Assembly: GCF_000332235.1 (NCBI RefSeq)
Contig: NZ_CM001775.1
Location: 3,706,272 to 3,770,271 of the forward strand
DNA length: 64,000 bases
Reading direction: 5' to 3'
Source: Geminocystis herdmanii PCC 6308
GTDB lineage: Bacteria > Cyanobacteriota > Cyanobacteriia > Cyanobacteriales > Cyanobacteriaceae
Part shown: in pieces, positions 1 through 8,162 of the stretch
Position numbering within the stretch: position 1 is the stretch's first letter
Layout of the letters: each line of letters begins with the position of its first letter
The notes under the pieces: generated by a model
Told to the model about the DNA's origin: nothing
Databases searched by the model: none
The model's input: the letters and a program-made list of their open reading frames with translations, nothing else
Translations under genes and position numbers: made by a program

Positions 1-599
1 TAATGCTTCATGCTGAACATACTATGAATGCTTCTACTTTTTCCGCTATGGTGACAGCATCTACTTTAACTGATCCTTATGCCGTAGTTGCTTCAGCTGT
101 AGGTACATTAGCCGGTCCTTTACATGGTGGCGCGAATGAGGAAGTTTTGACCATGTTGGAGCAAATCGGTACGATCGAGAATGTTCGCCCTTATATTGAA
201 GATTGTATTAAACATAAAAAGAAAATTATGGGTTTTGGTCATCGGGTGTATAAAGTAAAAGACCCCCGTGCTAAAATATTACAACAGTTAGCAGAGCGTC
301 TATTTGAACTAACGGGCTATGATGATTACTATGAGATTGCTTTAGAAGTGGAAAAAGTTGTCGGGGAATATTTAGGGGAGAAAGGTATTTATGCTAACGT
401 GGACTTTTATTCTGGTTTAGTCTATCGTAAGCTAGGTATTAAGTCTGATTTATTTACTCCGATGTTCGCCATTTCTAGGGTTGCTGGTTGGTTAGCGCAT
501 TGGAAGGAACAATTAGCAGTTAATCGTATTTTCCGCCCTACTCAAGTTTATATAGGTGAACATAATCAAGTATATATTCCGATCGAAGAAAGAAGCTAG
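1..599 (+). CDS. gltA: Citrate synthase, C-terminal part (gene enters from upstream)
   Basis: The reading frame is open from the first bases, so the gene starts outside the window and only about the last 198 residues are visible. Citrate synthase condenses oxaloacetate and acetyl-CoA in the cytoplasm, the entry step of the incomplete or alternative cyanobacterial TCA cycle. Family landmarks are clear: GPLHGGANEEV near residue 40, the active-site histidine in MGFGHRVYK, and the catalytic aspartate in NVDFYSGLVY. The C-terminus ends normally with no truncation. The Met at position 3 is internal to the protein, not a start. Confidence 0.95.
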   Translation, partial: MLHAEHTMNASTFSAMVTASTLTDPYAVVASAVGTLAGPLHGGANEEVLTMLEQIGTIENVRPYIEDCIKHKKKIMGFGHRVYKVKDPRAKILQQLAERLFELTGYDDYYEIALEVEKVVGEYLGEKGIYANVDFYSGLVYRKLGIKSDLFTPMFAISRVAGWLAHWKEQLAVNRIFRPTQVYIGEHNQVYIPIEERS

Positions 600-681
600 A
601 AAATAATTAACAATTAACAATTAACAATGTTGCCCCTCTTCAAGAATTTAGAGTTCAATTTATTGAACGTAAAATTGTTAG

Positions 682-701
682 CCGTGTAATTCATTACACG
701 G
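682..701. terminator. Perfect 9-bp hairpin after citrate synthase
   Basis: CCGTGTAAT and ATTACACGG form a perfect 9-bp stem with a 2-nt loop, about 80 bases after the gltA stop codon. It is not followed by a clear T-run, so it may be a processing or folding element rather than a full rho-independent terminator. Confidence 0.35.
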
Positions 702-758
702 TGGGTTATTAATTAACTTCTCAATTATCAATTATCCATTACCAATTATTTTATAATT

Positions 759-1085
759 ATGACTGATACTAATGATCGATCGATCGAACCTCAAGAGGAA
801 AATCAAGAGAAAATAACCCCTTTTCGTTGTTTTACGGGGGCTTCCATTTCTGCGGGATTAGCTGTTGCGGCTTATTTGTTGACAAAATCAGTGATTTTGA
901 CTTATAGCACCATGCCCATAAAATTTAATAATCAAATGGCAATGAGTATCGCCTCCACCGTGAGAACATTAATTATGGGTATTACCACTATGGCAACCTT
1001 TCTTTTTGTCATGGTGACAGTCGGTTTAGTGGCTTTGGGTATTAAGTTAATTATTGATAATTATAAGTCGGTTAAATCGCTTTAG
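759..1085 (+). CDS. DUF3082-type small membrane protein
   Basis: This 108-residue protein has an acidic, polar N-terminus (about 20 residues) followed by two hydrophobic segments, roughly residues 28-46 and 70-98. The TPFRCFTGA start of the conserved part and the overall plan match the cyanobacterial DUF3082 family as I remember it; its function is unknown. A membrane location is inferred from the two predicted helices. It is transcribed in the same direction as citrate synthase but 159 bases downstream, so it probably has its own promoter. It converges with the HAD gene on the other strand. Confidence 0.75.
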   Translation: MTDTNDRSIEPQEENQEKITPFRCFTGASISAGLAVAAYLLTKSVILTYSTMPIKFNNQMAMSIASTVRTLIMGITTMATFLFVMVTVGLVALGIKLIIDNYKSVKSL

Positions 1086-1101
1086 CAGATTTTCGCTGTT
1101 A

Positions 1102-1124
1102 GCTTTGTCAATTTATTACAAAGC
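1102..1124. terminator. Hairpin between convergent genes
   Basis: GCTTTGT and ACAAAGC form a 7-bp stem with a 9-nt loop between the DUF3082 gene and the convergent HAD gene. Position suggests a shared transcription end; the T-run is weak. Confidence 0.3.
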
Positions 1125-1186
1125 GGTTTATTGGTGAAAAATATCACAGTTTTTTTTGGCTTGAGGATACGAAACCCAAGCTACCG

Positions 1187-1957
1187 TTAAAGATTAACAA
1201 AGTCTGTTACTTTTGTAACAACCCGATCAGCTCCGACTTTCAATAATTGATTCGTATAGTTTTGACGGAGAATTTCATCATTTTGCACATGGGGGGGTAA
1301 AACTCCGATCGAACTCCACTGTCTTTGAGGTTTAATGTTTTTAGCATTGGTAATCGTGGTTATATCCGCAACGGTATCCCCTAAATATACTACTGGTAAT
1401 AATTCAGGTAAGGAGAATTTTTGTTCTATTAATTCTAGGGCTAAAAATAACCCCGTAGGATCAGGTTTTCCCGGTGCGTCTTCCATTGCCACTAAAATCG
1501 GATTCTCTAACCCTAAACGGTGTTTTAAGATATATTCGGCTGAACCTTTCGTTGCACCACTAAAAAAACCCCATGCTAAGTTATTATTTGTTAAAGTGTC
1601 GAAATAGGCTCGATCGACCAATAAAGGCTCAGTAGTAATATAACCTTCCCATGTTTCAGGTTGATCAAGCTGACTACCCCGATAAAGTCGTTGAAAAAAA
1701 TTAACAATTTCTGGATAAGTATAACTAATTTCGCTTCTTAACTTACCTTGACTTTCATAGTAACGATAAATCAATTCTTGAGAGCATTCCCAATCATTAT
1801 TCCAGATACCTTCTGCTTTCAGATTATCTATATCTTCCATAGTCGGACGATAAAAATTATTGGTAAAATGTTCTACAGTATCCGCTAATGCTCTACGATA
1901 AGAATTGGTTACATCTCGAATTACTCCGTCTATATCAAAAATAACGATCGATTTCAT
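1187..1957 (-). CDS. HAD-superfamily hydrolase, TIGR01548 type
   Basis: The 256-residue protein carries the HAD phosphatase signature: nucleophile motif FDIDGVIRD at residues 7-15, motif II around FFSGATKG, the lysine of the GKPDPTG segment, and the acidic motif LGDTVADI. These are the ligands of the magnesium-dependent phospho-aspartate mechanism. Length and the FDIDGVIRDVTNSYRRA opening fit the cyanobacterial subfamily IA group called TIGR01548, whose substrate is not established. It is a soluble cytoplasmic enzyme standing alone between convergent and unrelated neighbours. The ATG start directly precedes motif I, as is usual for the family. Confidence 0.85.
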   Translation of the reverse strand: MKSIVIFDIDGVIRDVTNSYRRALADTVEHFTNNFYRPTMEDIDNLKAEGIWNNDWECSQELIYRYYESQGKLRSEISYTYPEIVNFFQRLYRGSQLDQPETWEGYITTEPLLVDRAYFDTLTNNNLAWGFFSGATKGSAEYILKHRLGLENPILVAMEDAPGKPDPTGLFLALELIEQKFSLPELLPVVYLGDTVADITTITNAKNIKPQRQWSSIGVLPPHVQNDEILRQNYTNQLLKVGADRVVTKVTDFVNL

Positions 1958-1990
1958 TAAATTTAGGGATTGTCTGATTAGTATTTTGGT

Positions 1991-2057
1991 TAGGGAATTA
2001 GGGAATTAGGGAATTAGGGGATTAGGAGATTAGGAGATTAGGAGATTAGGGAATTAG
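1991..2057. repeat. Short tandem repeats, GGGAATTAG/GGAGATTAG type
   Basis: About seven imperfect copies of a 9-mer (GGGAATTAG drifting to GGAGATTAG) lie between the HAD and VWA genes. The same unit recurs at 3613-3650. This is the short intergenic tandem repeat class common in cyanobacteria and is not coding. Confidence 0.8.
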
Positions 2058-2085
2058 AGTACAAAATTGTTAATGGTTAATTGAT

Positions 2086-2703
2086 TTAGTCAATAATGGC
2101 ATTTAATAACACTTGAGTTAAACTCATTTGTGCCATGTCATCCATAGTAATAGTATCAACTATATCAAATTTCGCCCCAGCGTCCTCTAATAAATCATCT
2201 AAGGCTTTAAAATATTCTGTTGCTTTTTTGTCATTACCAATTTGAATAAAAGAAATCCCTAATTCTTCATCTCGATCGATTTTTTGAGTAGCGTCTATAA
2301 TTAAACGAATAATCTCTTTTGGTTGATCTGGAATACCATCAGTAATAATTAACATGGTTTCTCCATTTTCTTTTGCAGTGCCTTCAGCCTTGCGTTGAAA
2401 ATAATTATTTAGGGCATCCTGTAAAACACTTTTTAAATCAGATTTGCCCATAGGCTCATTTAAAGCGTAAATTTCCCTAATTTTCTCCGCCGTAACATTA
2501 TCATATCTTCTAAAACGTCCCGAATAAAGATAAACTGTAATGCCGTCTGGATCAATTTCATCACATTTTTGAGCTAAAGCAAAAGTCGATTCTTGTGCAA
2601 TTTCCCAAAGGGTTTTTCCCGTGCCATTATCATTGTTTAAACTACTACTTTTATCAATAATTAAAGTATAGTCTCTGTTAGTTACGATCGATTCAGTATC
2701 CAT
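2086..2703 (-). CDS. VWA domain-containing protein
   Basis: The whole 205-residue protein is one von Willebrand factor A fold. The metal-ion-dependent adhesion site begins with DKSSS (DxSxS, residues 17-21) and the distal acidic ligand is in IITDGIPD. There is no signal peptide, so it should be cytoplasmic. Its partner is not visible; adjacent genes are unrelated. Cyanobacterial proteins of this length are often annotated simply as VWA proteins and may act as scaffolds with AAA ATPases or tellurite-resistance type proteins, which is family knowledge and not shown here. Confidence 0.85.
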   Translation of the reverse strand: MDTESIVTNRDYTLIIDKSSSLNNDNGTGKTLWEIAQESTFALAQKCDEIDPDGITVYLYSGRFRRYDNVTAEKIREIYALNEPMGKSDLKSVLQDALNNYFQRKAEGTAKENGETMLIITDGIPDQPKEIIRLIIDATQKIDRDEELGISFIQIGNDKKATEYFKALDDLLEDAGAKFDIVDTITMDDMAQMSLTQVLLNAIID

Positions 2704-2933
2704 AAGTAAAAATTCCTGATATTTCTCTCTATCATGAATAATATAACAATCCTCAAAAGGTTGCGAAGAAAATTAGCTTCTGCCGTGAGAAATTATGAAA
2801 AACCCGAAAAATAATTTCATAAAAAACACATAAAAAGTTTTACAGATTGTAAATTATTTCAGTAAATCTTTTTTAAATCCTTAAATTTAAGCTAAAACGG
2901 AATTATCACTTTAACCTGACTATCTTAAGAATT

Positions 2934-3245
2934 ATGGATAATGAGAAAAAATATAAAATGATTTGTACCCTTTCCTTTGGGGATATTTATGGACAAATTA
3001 TTGTGTGGTTGGGAGTTATTTTTATTAGTCTTGCCAGTACTCTAGCTTTATGGAGTAGCACTCGTCAAATATATGCTTTTGCTACCGTTGGCATTGTCTT
3101 AGTTTTATCTTTACCTTTCTTACTCTTTGCCTTTGTCACAACGTTATTAAATCATATCGAGTTTGTGCCTGTGGAAGAAGTAGAATCTAATCGAGCTAAA
3201 AATCGAGCTAAATATATGCCGAAAACCGCAGAAGCAACTACTTAA
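2934..3245 (+). CDS. Conserved small membrane protein, function unknown
   Basis: I do not recognise this 103-residue protein. It has two strong hydrophobic helices, roughly residues 20-40 and 47-70, a cytosolic-looking basic N-terminus (DNEKKYK) and a charged C-terminal tail rich in E, R and K. The ATG follows a 230-base intergenic gap in which I see no gene. It may be an integral membrane protein of the inner or thylakoid membrane. The downstream spacer at 3249-3275 holds four copies of a GGAATGA-type unit. Confidence 0.6.
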   Translation: MDNEKKYKMICTLSFGDIYGQIIVWLGVIFISLASTLALWSSTRQIYAFATVGIVLVLSLPFLLFAFVTTLLNHIEFVPVEEVESNRAKNRAKYMPKTAEATT

Positions 3246-3386
3246 GTTAATTAGGAATGAGGAATGAGGAATGAGGAATCAGAAAAAGCCTATAAAGAAA
3301 AAAAGAATTGAAACATTGTTAATTGTTCTCGATCGTGCTAAAAATGCGTAAGTAAATAATGCAATCAAAAATATTTTAAATTACTT

Positions 3387-3590
3387 ATGTACATGACTCC
3401 CAAAAGTGGTTTATTACTACTTCTTTCTTCTGTAGCGGCGATCGCCTGTGTCGGCTCAATCTTTGAATTATCTTCAGGAGTACCCCAACTAGGACAAATA
3501 AATACTACCATTATTTTAGCCTTAAGTATTCCCCTTTCGATCGTCTCTTTTGTTTTAGCGGTAATGGATGCTAGGGCAAATTTAAAGTAA
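3387..3590 (+). CDS. Small two-helix membrane protein, function unknown
   Basis: This 67-residue ORF encodes two hydrophobic helices (about residues 7-27 and 40-60) joined by a short polar loop, and ends with a basic tail. No characterised family is recognised. It is preceded and followed by intergenic spacers and is in the same direction as pstS, but more than 330 bases and a Pho box separate them, so it is not likely part of a phosphate operon. Confidence 0.5.
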   Translation: MYMTPKSGLLLLLSSVAAIACVGSIFELSSGVPQLGQINTTIILALSIPLSIVSFVLAVMDARANLK

Positions 3591-3747
3591 CTTGGTAAAA
3601 ATGTTGGGTGGGGTGTTAGGGTTAGGGAATTAGGGAATTAGGGAATTAGGGGGATTTTTTACTTACAGATTTTAAATCATCATCAAAAAACCTTGAAATA
3701 ATCAATTTATGAAGGTAGTCTTAAAACCACCTTTTAGTTAATAAATT

Positions 3748-3777
3748 TTTAACTTTTTCTTAATCAAAACTTAATCT
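3748..3777 (+). promoter_or_regulatory. Pho box (SphR/PhoB-type) upstream of pstS
   Basis: Three octamers spaced exactly 11 bases apart, TTTAACTT (3748), CTTAATCA (3759) and CTTAATCT (3770), each match the published cyanobacterial Pho box consensus PyTTAAPyPy(T/A) and are separated by 3-base spacers. A fourth, weaker copy (GTTAATAA) sits one period upstream at 3737. The array lies about 150 bases before the pstS start codon, and implies induction by phosphate starvation through the SphS-SphR two-component system. Confidence 0.8.
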
Positions 3778-3928
3778 TAAAGTATCCTTAAACACATATA
3801 AATCAAGAAATCTATCTAATTGTCCTAGTAAAAATAAAAATAAAATATTATCTTATTAAATATGTTTAAAAAAGAACAAATTGTTTTAAAATTTAAGCTG
3901 TAAATAATTTGATAAGGTAATCGATCGA

Positions 3929-4957
3929 ATGACTGACTTTAACATTAGAAGACGGGATTTTTTATACGGATTAGCAGGTTTGTCGGGTAGTGTTATCGCT
4001 AGTCAACTCCCCTTTGAGTCTGCTTCTGCTCAAGCCGTGAGAATTAATGGTGCTGGTGCTAGTTTTCCGGCTCCTTTATTTCAACGTTGGTTTGTAGAGT
4101 ACAACAAAATTAATAAAAATACCCAAGTTAACTATCAATCCGTTGGTAGTGGTGCGGGAATTAAACAATTTATGGGCAATACCGTGGACTTTGGTGCTAG
4201 TGATGTAGCCATGAAAGATGACGAGATTGCGAAGGTTTCCCGTGGGGTTGTGCTTTTACCTGTCACCGCTGGAATGGTAGTTTTGGCTTTTAATAATAAA
4301 GATGTCACTACGATTAAACTGACTCGTCAACAATTAGCAGATATTTTCTTAGGTAAAATTACTAATTGGAATCAAATAGGTTCACCGAAAAGTAAGCCTA
4401 TTCGAGTGATTTATCGTTCTGATGGGTCTGGGACTACTGGAGTATTCACAAAACATCTAGCCGCCGTTAACCCTGAGTGGAAAAGTAAAGTAGGGGAAGG
4501 AACTACAGTTCAGTGGCCTACGGGGGTTGGTGCAAAAGGTAATGAAGGGGTGACTGCTACCATTATGCAGACTGATGGCGCCATCGGCTATATTGAATTT
4601 GGTTTTGCCAAAAAAAATAATTTAAAAACTGCTCAATTGCAAAATAAAGCTGGAAAATTTGTTCCTGCTACCCTACAAAATGGTGCGGTATCTTTATCTC
4701 AAATTCAGTTACCTGCTAATTTACGAGCTTTTGCACCAGACCCCAGTGGAGAAAGAGCCTATCCCATTGTATCCTTTAGTTGGATTATGGCTTATAAAAA
4801 ATATCCTAACGCCAACATTGTTGCACCCTTAAAACAAGTATTAACTTGGTGTGCCAGTAAAACGGGGGGACAAAAATTTAGTACTGATTTAGGTTATATT
4901 CCTTTACCTGATAACGTTATTCAAAGGGTGACGGCTGCCATAAACACTATTAGTTAA
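3929..4957 (+). CDS. pstS: Phosphate ABC transporter substrate-binding protein PstS
   Basis: The 342-residue protein binds phosphate in the periplasm and delivers it to the PstCAB transporter. The N-terminus has a twin-arginine signal (IRRRDFLYGL, residues 6-15) and a probable cleavage after ASA-QA near residue 35, so Tat export is likely. The mature part begins with INGAGASFPAPLFQRW and contains the phosphate-binding loops, including VGSGAG, DFGASDVAM and RSDGSGTT. The pstC, pstA and pstB genes are not adjacent. Three Pho-box repeats upstream indicate phosphate-starvation control. Confidence 0.95.
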   Translation: MTDFNIRRRDFLYGLAGLSGSVIASQLPFESASAQAVRINGAGASFPAPLFQRWFVEYNKINKNTQVNYQSVGSGAGIKQFMGNTVDFGASDVAMKDDEIAKVSRGVVLLPVTAGMVVLAFNNKDVTTIKLTRQQLADIFLGKITNWNQIGSPKSKPIRVIYRSDGSGTTGVFTKHLAAVNPEWKSKVGEGTTVQWPTGVGAKGNEGVTATIMQTDGAIGYIEFGFAKKNNLKTAQLQNKAGKFVPATLQNGAVSLSQIQLPANLRAFAPDPSGERAYPIVSFSWIMAYKKYPNANIVAPLKQVLTWCASKTGGQKFSTDLGYIPLPDNVIQRVTAAINTIS

Positions 4958-5032
4958 TTCTCCTTAAATTATTTTATTCGTAATTTATTAGATTTCGATC
5001 TCAATTAAATTTTGAATAGCTAAAATCATTGT

Positions 5033-5056
5033 GGGGACGTAAAATTTTACGTTCCT
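5033..5056. repeat. REP-like palindrome GACGTAAAATTTTACGT
   Basis: A near-perfect palindrome centred on GACGTAAAATTTTACGT lies between pstS and the next gene. The same core recurs at 60888-60915. Such units are scattered in cyanobacterial intergenic regions. It could also attenuate read-through from pstS. Confidence 0.6.
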
Positions 5057-5091
5057 CAATATTTTATAAAATTAAGGTAAAATAACTCAAA

Positions 5092-6489
5092 ATGTTGATT
5101 TTTCTAAGTAGATTTAATACCGTCAAATATTATATTATTATTAGTTTTTTCATTTTATTATTATCTAGCAGTATTCGTCATATTTTATTTAATTCTCATG
5201 GTTTTGATTTAGGTATTTTTGATAATGGCATTTACTTAATTTCTCAAGGAAAAAATCCTTATGTTAGTTTTCGATCGTTACATATTTTAGGGGATCATGG
5301 TGCATGGATTTTATATTTAATTGCACCTTTTTATTTTATTTTACCTTCGATTTATTGGTTATTTATTATACAGGCTTTTACTTTATCGATCGCGCTTATA
5401 CCTATCTGGCATCTAGCAAAATTAATGAATTTAACTGATGGAAAAGCGAAAACTATTTGTTTAATTTATCTGTTATATCCCCTTATATTTAATGTTAATT
5501 TATTTGATTTTCACCCTGAAGTAATCGCCATACCTCTATTTTTTACGGCTCTTTTATCGGTGAAATTAGAGCAGATTTATGGGTTTATTGGTTCAATTAT
5601 TTTCATCTTAGGATGTAAAGCCGTATTAGCTTTAAATATCGTCATGATGGGTATCTGGTTAATCTGGTTTGAGGGTAAAAAAATCTATGGTTCGATCGCA
5701 ATTTTTAGCGGTGTTTTTTGGTTTATTATTGCTACTCAATTAATTATTCCAGCCTTCAGTGGAGAAGAAGCCGCTGCCGTCAGTAGATATAGTTTTTTAG
5801 GGGATTCTGTGGGAGAAATTGCCCTTAATTTAATCTTAAAACCGCAGATTATTTTATCTTATTTATTTACTGGAGCAAATCTTGAATATTTATTTTTATT
5901 ATTTATTCCTGTTATTCCAGTGTTGGCATGGCAAGAATTAACAGCTTTAATTCCTGCTATTCCTACTTTATTTCTCAATTTATTGACAGATTATCAACCC
6001 CAAAAAGATTTAGTTCATCAATATTCTTTACCAATAATTCCTTTTTTAATTATCGCTATAATTGCTAGTTTAGCGAATCATAAAACTTGGTTTAATTCTA
6101 GCCTGAAAATTAGAATTTGGTCTTTAATTGCTTTTCTGGCATTAGCAAAATATTTATACTTTTTTCCTAATAATTTATATCTGAAAAATATCCATACATG
6201 GCGATCGAGCAATGAAGCGATTAATCTCATTAAAAAAGAAGGTTCGGTATTAACTGCTCCTCAATTTGCCCCTCATTTAACCCATAGAGAAATTATTGGT
6301 TTAGCTATTGATAATATTAACTATGATTTGATCGATCGTTATGATTATATTTTACTTAATTTAGACAATCCCACAGGTTATATTTCTCAAGAAGAAATAC
6401 AAAAATTAATTGAGTTTTTGAAAAGTAAAAATAACTTTAATTTAACCTATGAAAAAGACCAAATATTTTTATTTACTAAAATTAATTAG
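5092..6489 (+). CDS. DUF2079 multi-pass membrane protein
   Basis: This 465-residue protein has about ten to twelve hydrophobic helices. The opening section with GFDLGIFDNGIYLISQGKNP is the hallmark of DUF2079, a cyanobacterial and actinobacterial family related in topology to membrane glycosyltransferases of the GT-C type; the substrate is not known. The conserved aspartates in the first extracytoplasmic loop and the HPEV motif (about residue 140) fit this comparison, but a sugar-transfer role is inference. It follows pstS in the same direction, separated by a REP-like palindrome. Confidence 0.85.
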   Translation: MLIFLSRFNTVKYYIIISFFILLLSSSIRHILFNSHGFDLGIFDNGIYLISQGKNPYVSFRSLHILGDHGAWILYLIAPFYFILPSIYWLFIIQAFTLSIALIPIWHLAKLMNLTDGKAKTICLIYLLYPLIFNVNLFDFHPEVIAIPLFFTALLSVKLEQIYGFIGSIIFILGCKAVLALNIVMMGIWLIWFEGKKIYGSIAIFSGVFWFIIATQLIIPAFSGEEAAAVSRYSFLGDSVGEIALNLILKPQIILSYLFTGANLEYLFLLFIPVIPVLAWQELTALIPAIPTLFLNLLTDYQPQKDLVHQYSLPIIPFLIIAIIASLANHKTWFNSSLKIRIWSLIAFLALAKYLYFFPNNLYLKNIHTWRSSNEAINLIKKEGSVLTAPQFAPHLTHREIIGLAIDNINYDLIDRYDYILLNLDNPTGYISQEEIQKLIEFLKSKNNFNLTYEKDQIFLFTKIN

Positions 6490-6509
6490 GGTTGAATAAT
6501 ATTCAACCC
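6489..6509. terminator. Perfect 9-bp hairpin between convergent genes
   Basis: GGGTTGAAT and ATTCAACCC pair perfectly around a 3-base loop. The hairpin starts at the stop codon of the DUF2079 gene and faces frp, so it may end transcription from both sides. A long T-run is missing. Confidence 0.5.
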
Positions 6510-6520
6510 CGAAGAATAAA

Positions 6521-6853
6521 TTAAATTTTAGATAAAGAAGATATTTTTGCTAATTTTGCGGATTCTAAACCGCCTAATTCCTCTAAACTAATCCAACCTT
6601 CCTTTAATAGTTGGGCAAAGGTAAAAATCAACATTGGTTCTCTGGCATCGTATTTGCCATCAAGATCATAGCGCTTTGCACTTAAAATGTCATGAACTTG
6701 CCATAGATGTTCCATATTTGTCATACTATTAACCTTATGCCGAACTTCAGCCACTAAAGTTTCAGTTTCTCGTTGATATGCTTTATTTAAAACTCGTTGG
6801 CTAATTTCTATTTCTTTAGTAGTCCATCCTGTTTCTGTGATTGTTGTGGTCAT
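6521..6853 (-). CDS. frp: Fluorescence recovery protein
   Basis: FRP binds the active red form of the orange carotenoid protein, detaches it from the phycobilisome and speeds its return to the orange form. The 110-residue all-helical protein matches the Synechocystis FRP from memory, including KAYQRE, LSAKR and DGKYDAR. The residues known to be critical, W50, H53, D54 and R60 in Synechocystis, are present here as W51, H54, D55 and R61. It lies directly downstream of ocp on the same strand, with a hairpin terminator in between, so partial read-through or its own promoter are both possible. Confidence 0.93.
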   Translation of the reverse strand: MTTTITETGWTTKEIEISQRVLNKAYQRETETLVAEVRHKVNSMTNMEHLWQVHDILSAKRYDLDGKYDAREPMLIFTFAQLLKEGWISLEELGGLESAKLAKISSLSKI

Positions 6854-6920
6854 AATATTTGATAAAAAAAGGATATAAGAAAAATTAAATATTTTTATAT
6901 CATATCAATATATTTGGTAA

Positions 6921-6961
6921 AAAAACAAAAAAAAGAGCTTCTCGTTAAGAAAAACTCTTTT
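6921..6961 (-). terminator. Rho-independent terminator between ocp and frp
   Basis: Read on the minus strand, AAAAGAG and CTCTTTT form a 7-bp stem followed by a run of eight T residues. It sits after the ocp stop codon and before frp, so it should reduce frp expression relative to ocp. Confidence 0.65.
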
Positions 6962-7028
6962 AATTTATTAGGTATCTCCCAAAAATTAAAGTTTTAATGG
7001 CTAAAACTATTATAGAGAAGTAAAAATA

Positions 7029-7988
7029 CTAACGGATTAAGTTTAATAATTCTTTGGGTGATGCTAATAAGTCAATAGCAACAAAGAAGATTTTACCTTC
7101 AGGATTGAGGAGAAAACGCCATGCAATATCCATGCCAACATTACCGCCAAACCAAGGAGTTTGTACTTTTCCTGTTACTTTAATTTGAGTAAAACCGCCG
7201 TCTGCTGGTTCAGTTACACCCTGTTGAGGAATTAGTTTCAGGTTTTGACATTCTTCTTTGAAGAAACGTAAAATATTTTCTTTACCGACGATGGGACGTT
7301 TGAAGGGAGGTTGTAATGCTCCATCGGCAAGGAATAATTCGATTAAGGTGTCAAAATCGTTAGCGTTTAAATTGTCCATATAATTGAGCACTGTAGCGTT
7401 GGTAACACCTTGGATGGAAACTTTAGTACGCTGAGAAATTTCTTGAGGAGGAGTAACGGGCTCGGCAATGGGGGTATAGTCTCCGAGTTTTTTGACATCG
7501 TAGCCCATGTCAACTACGGCGTTACGAAGTACGGTAATTTGTTGTCCAGATTCTAATTTTTTGATGGCTTCTAAAACGGAGTTGGCATTAGCAGAAAGGG
7601 TATAACCTGCGGGAATGGGTGCAACGATGCCTTTTTCCATAAATTCACCTAACTGATACCAAAAACCGAGTTTGATATTGGCTGACCAAATTGCATAAGT
7701 ACGACAAATAGGGGTATCTGCACGATTAGCTAAATCACACATTACCTGTGATTGCTGTTGAGGTGTCATGGTTTTGATTTCGTTGAGGGTAGATTCCGCT
7801 AATATCATACTAGCAGCACCCGGAGCTGCGATCGTAATAGTTTTGCCCATTTCAAGGTAAGCAAACCAAATTAATGCTAGTTGATCTTCGGCACTTAATT
7901 GAGTGAATCTGGCGATCGTAGCTGGTACTACATCCGCCGCTAAGGTTTGAGGAAAGATTGTACGAGCTGAGTCAATAGTAAAAGGCAT
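7029..7988 (-). CDS. ocp: Orange carotenoid protein (full-length, OCP1 type)
   Basis: OCP is a soluble blue-green light sensor that binds a ketocarotenoid and quenches phycobilisome energy. The 319-residue protein has the N-terminal helical carotenoid domain (about 1-165), a linker, and a C-terminal NTF2-like domain (about 195-319). The keto-group ligands Y201 and W288 of Synechocystis correspond to Y203 and W290 here, and the salt-bridge arginine R155 is kept. I chose the ATG at 7988 because the family starts MPFTIDSAR; a GTG three codons upstream is also open. Divergent crtW supplies the ketocarotenoid, and downstream frp resets the protein. Confidence 0.97.
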   Translation of the reverse strand: MPFTIDSARTIFPQTLAADVVPATIARFTQLSAEDQLALIWFAYLEMGKTITIAAPGAASMILAESTLNEIKTMTPQQQSQVMCDLANRADTPICRTYAIWSANIKLGFWYQLGEFMEKGIVAPIPAGYTLSANANSVLEAIKKLESGQQITVLRNAVVDMGYDVKKLGDYTPIAEPVTPPQEISQRTKVSIQGVTNATVLNYMDNLNANDFDTLIELFLADGALQPPFKRPIVGKENILRFFKEECQNLKLIPQQGVTEPADGGFTQIKVTGKVQTPWFGGNVGMDIAWRFLLNPEGKIFFVAIDLLASPKELLNLIR

Positions 7989-8162
7989 AATAAACACCGA
8001 ATTTGTAAATTTCTGTAACTAATTTAACATCCTTTGTTAAAAAAATATTTAATTTTAAGGTGTGGATTTTGCGACAACGATCGAACAAAATATCGTGTTA
8101 CCCTAGAGTTTGTGTTTATTTTCAATCCCTAATCGTAAATTTTGAGGGAAAAACAGAGAAAA

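Noticed and set aside
8142-8162. TTG start for crtW
   Set aside because: The frame is open here, but the extra residues are polar and unlike ketolase N-termini; the tandem ATGs at 8163/8166 fit better.
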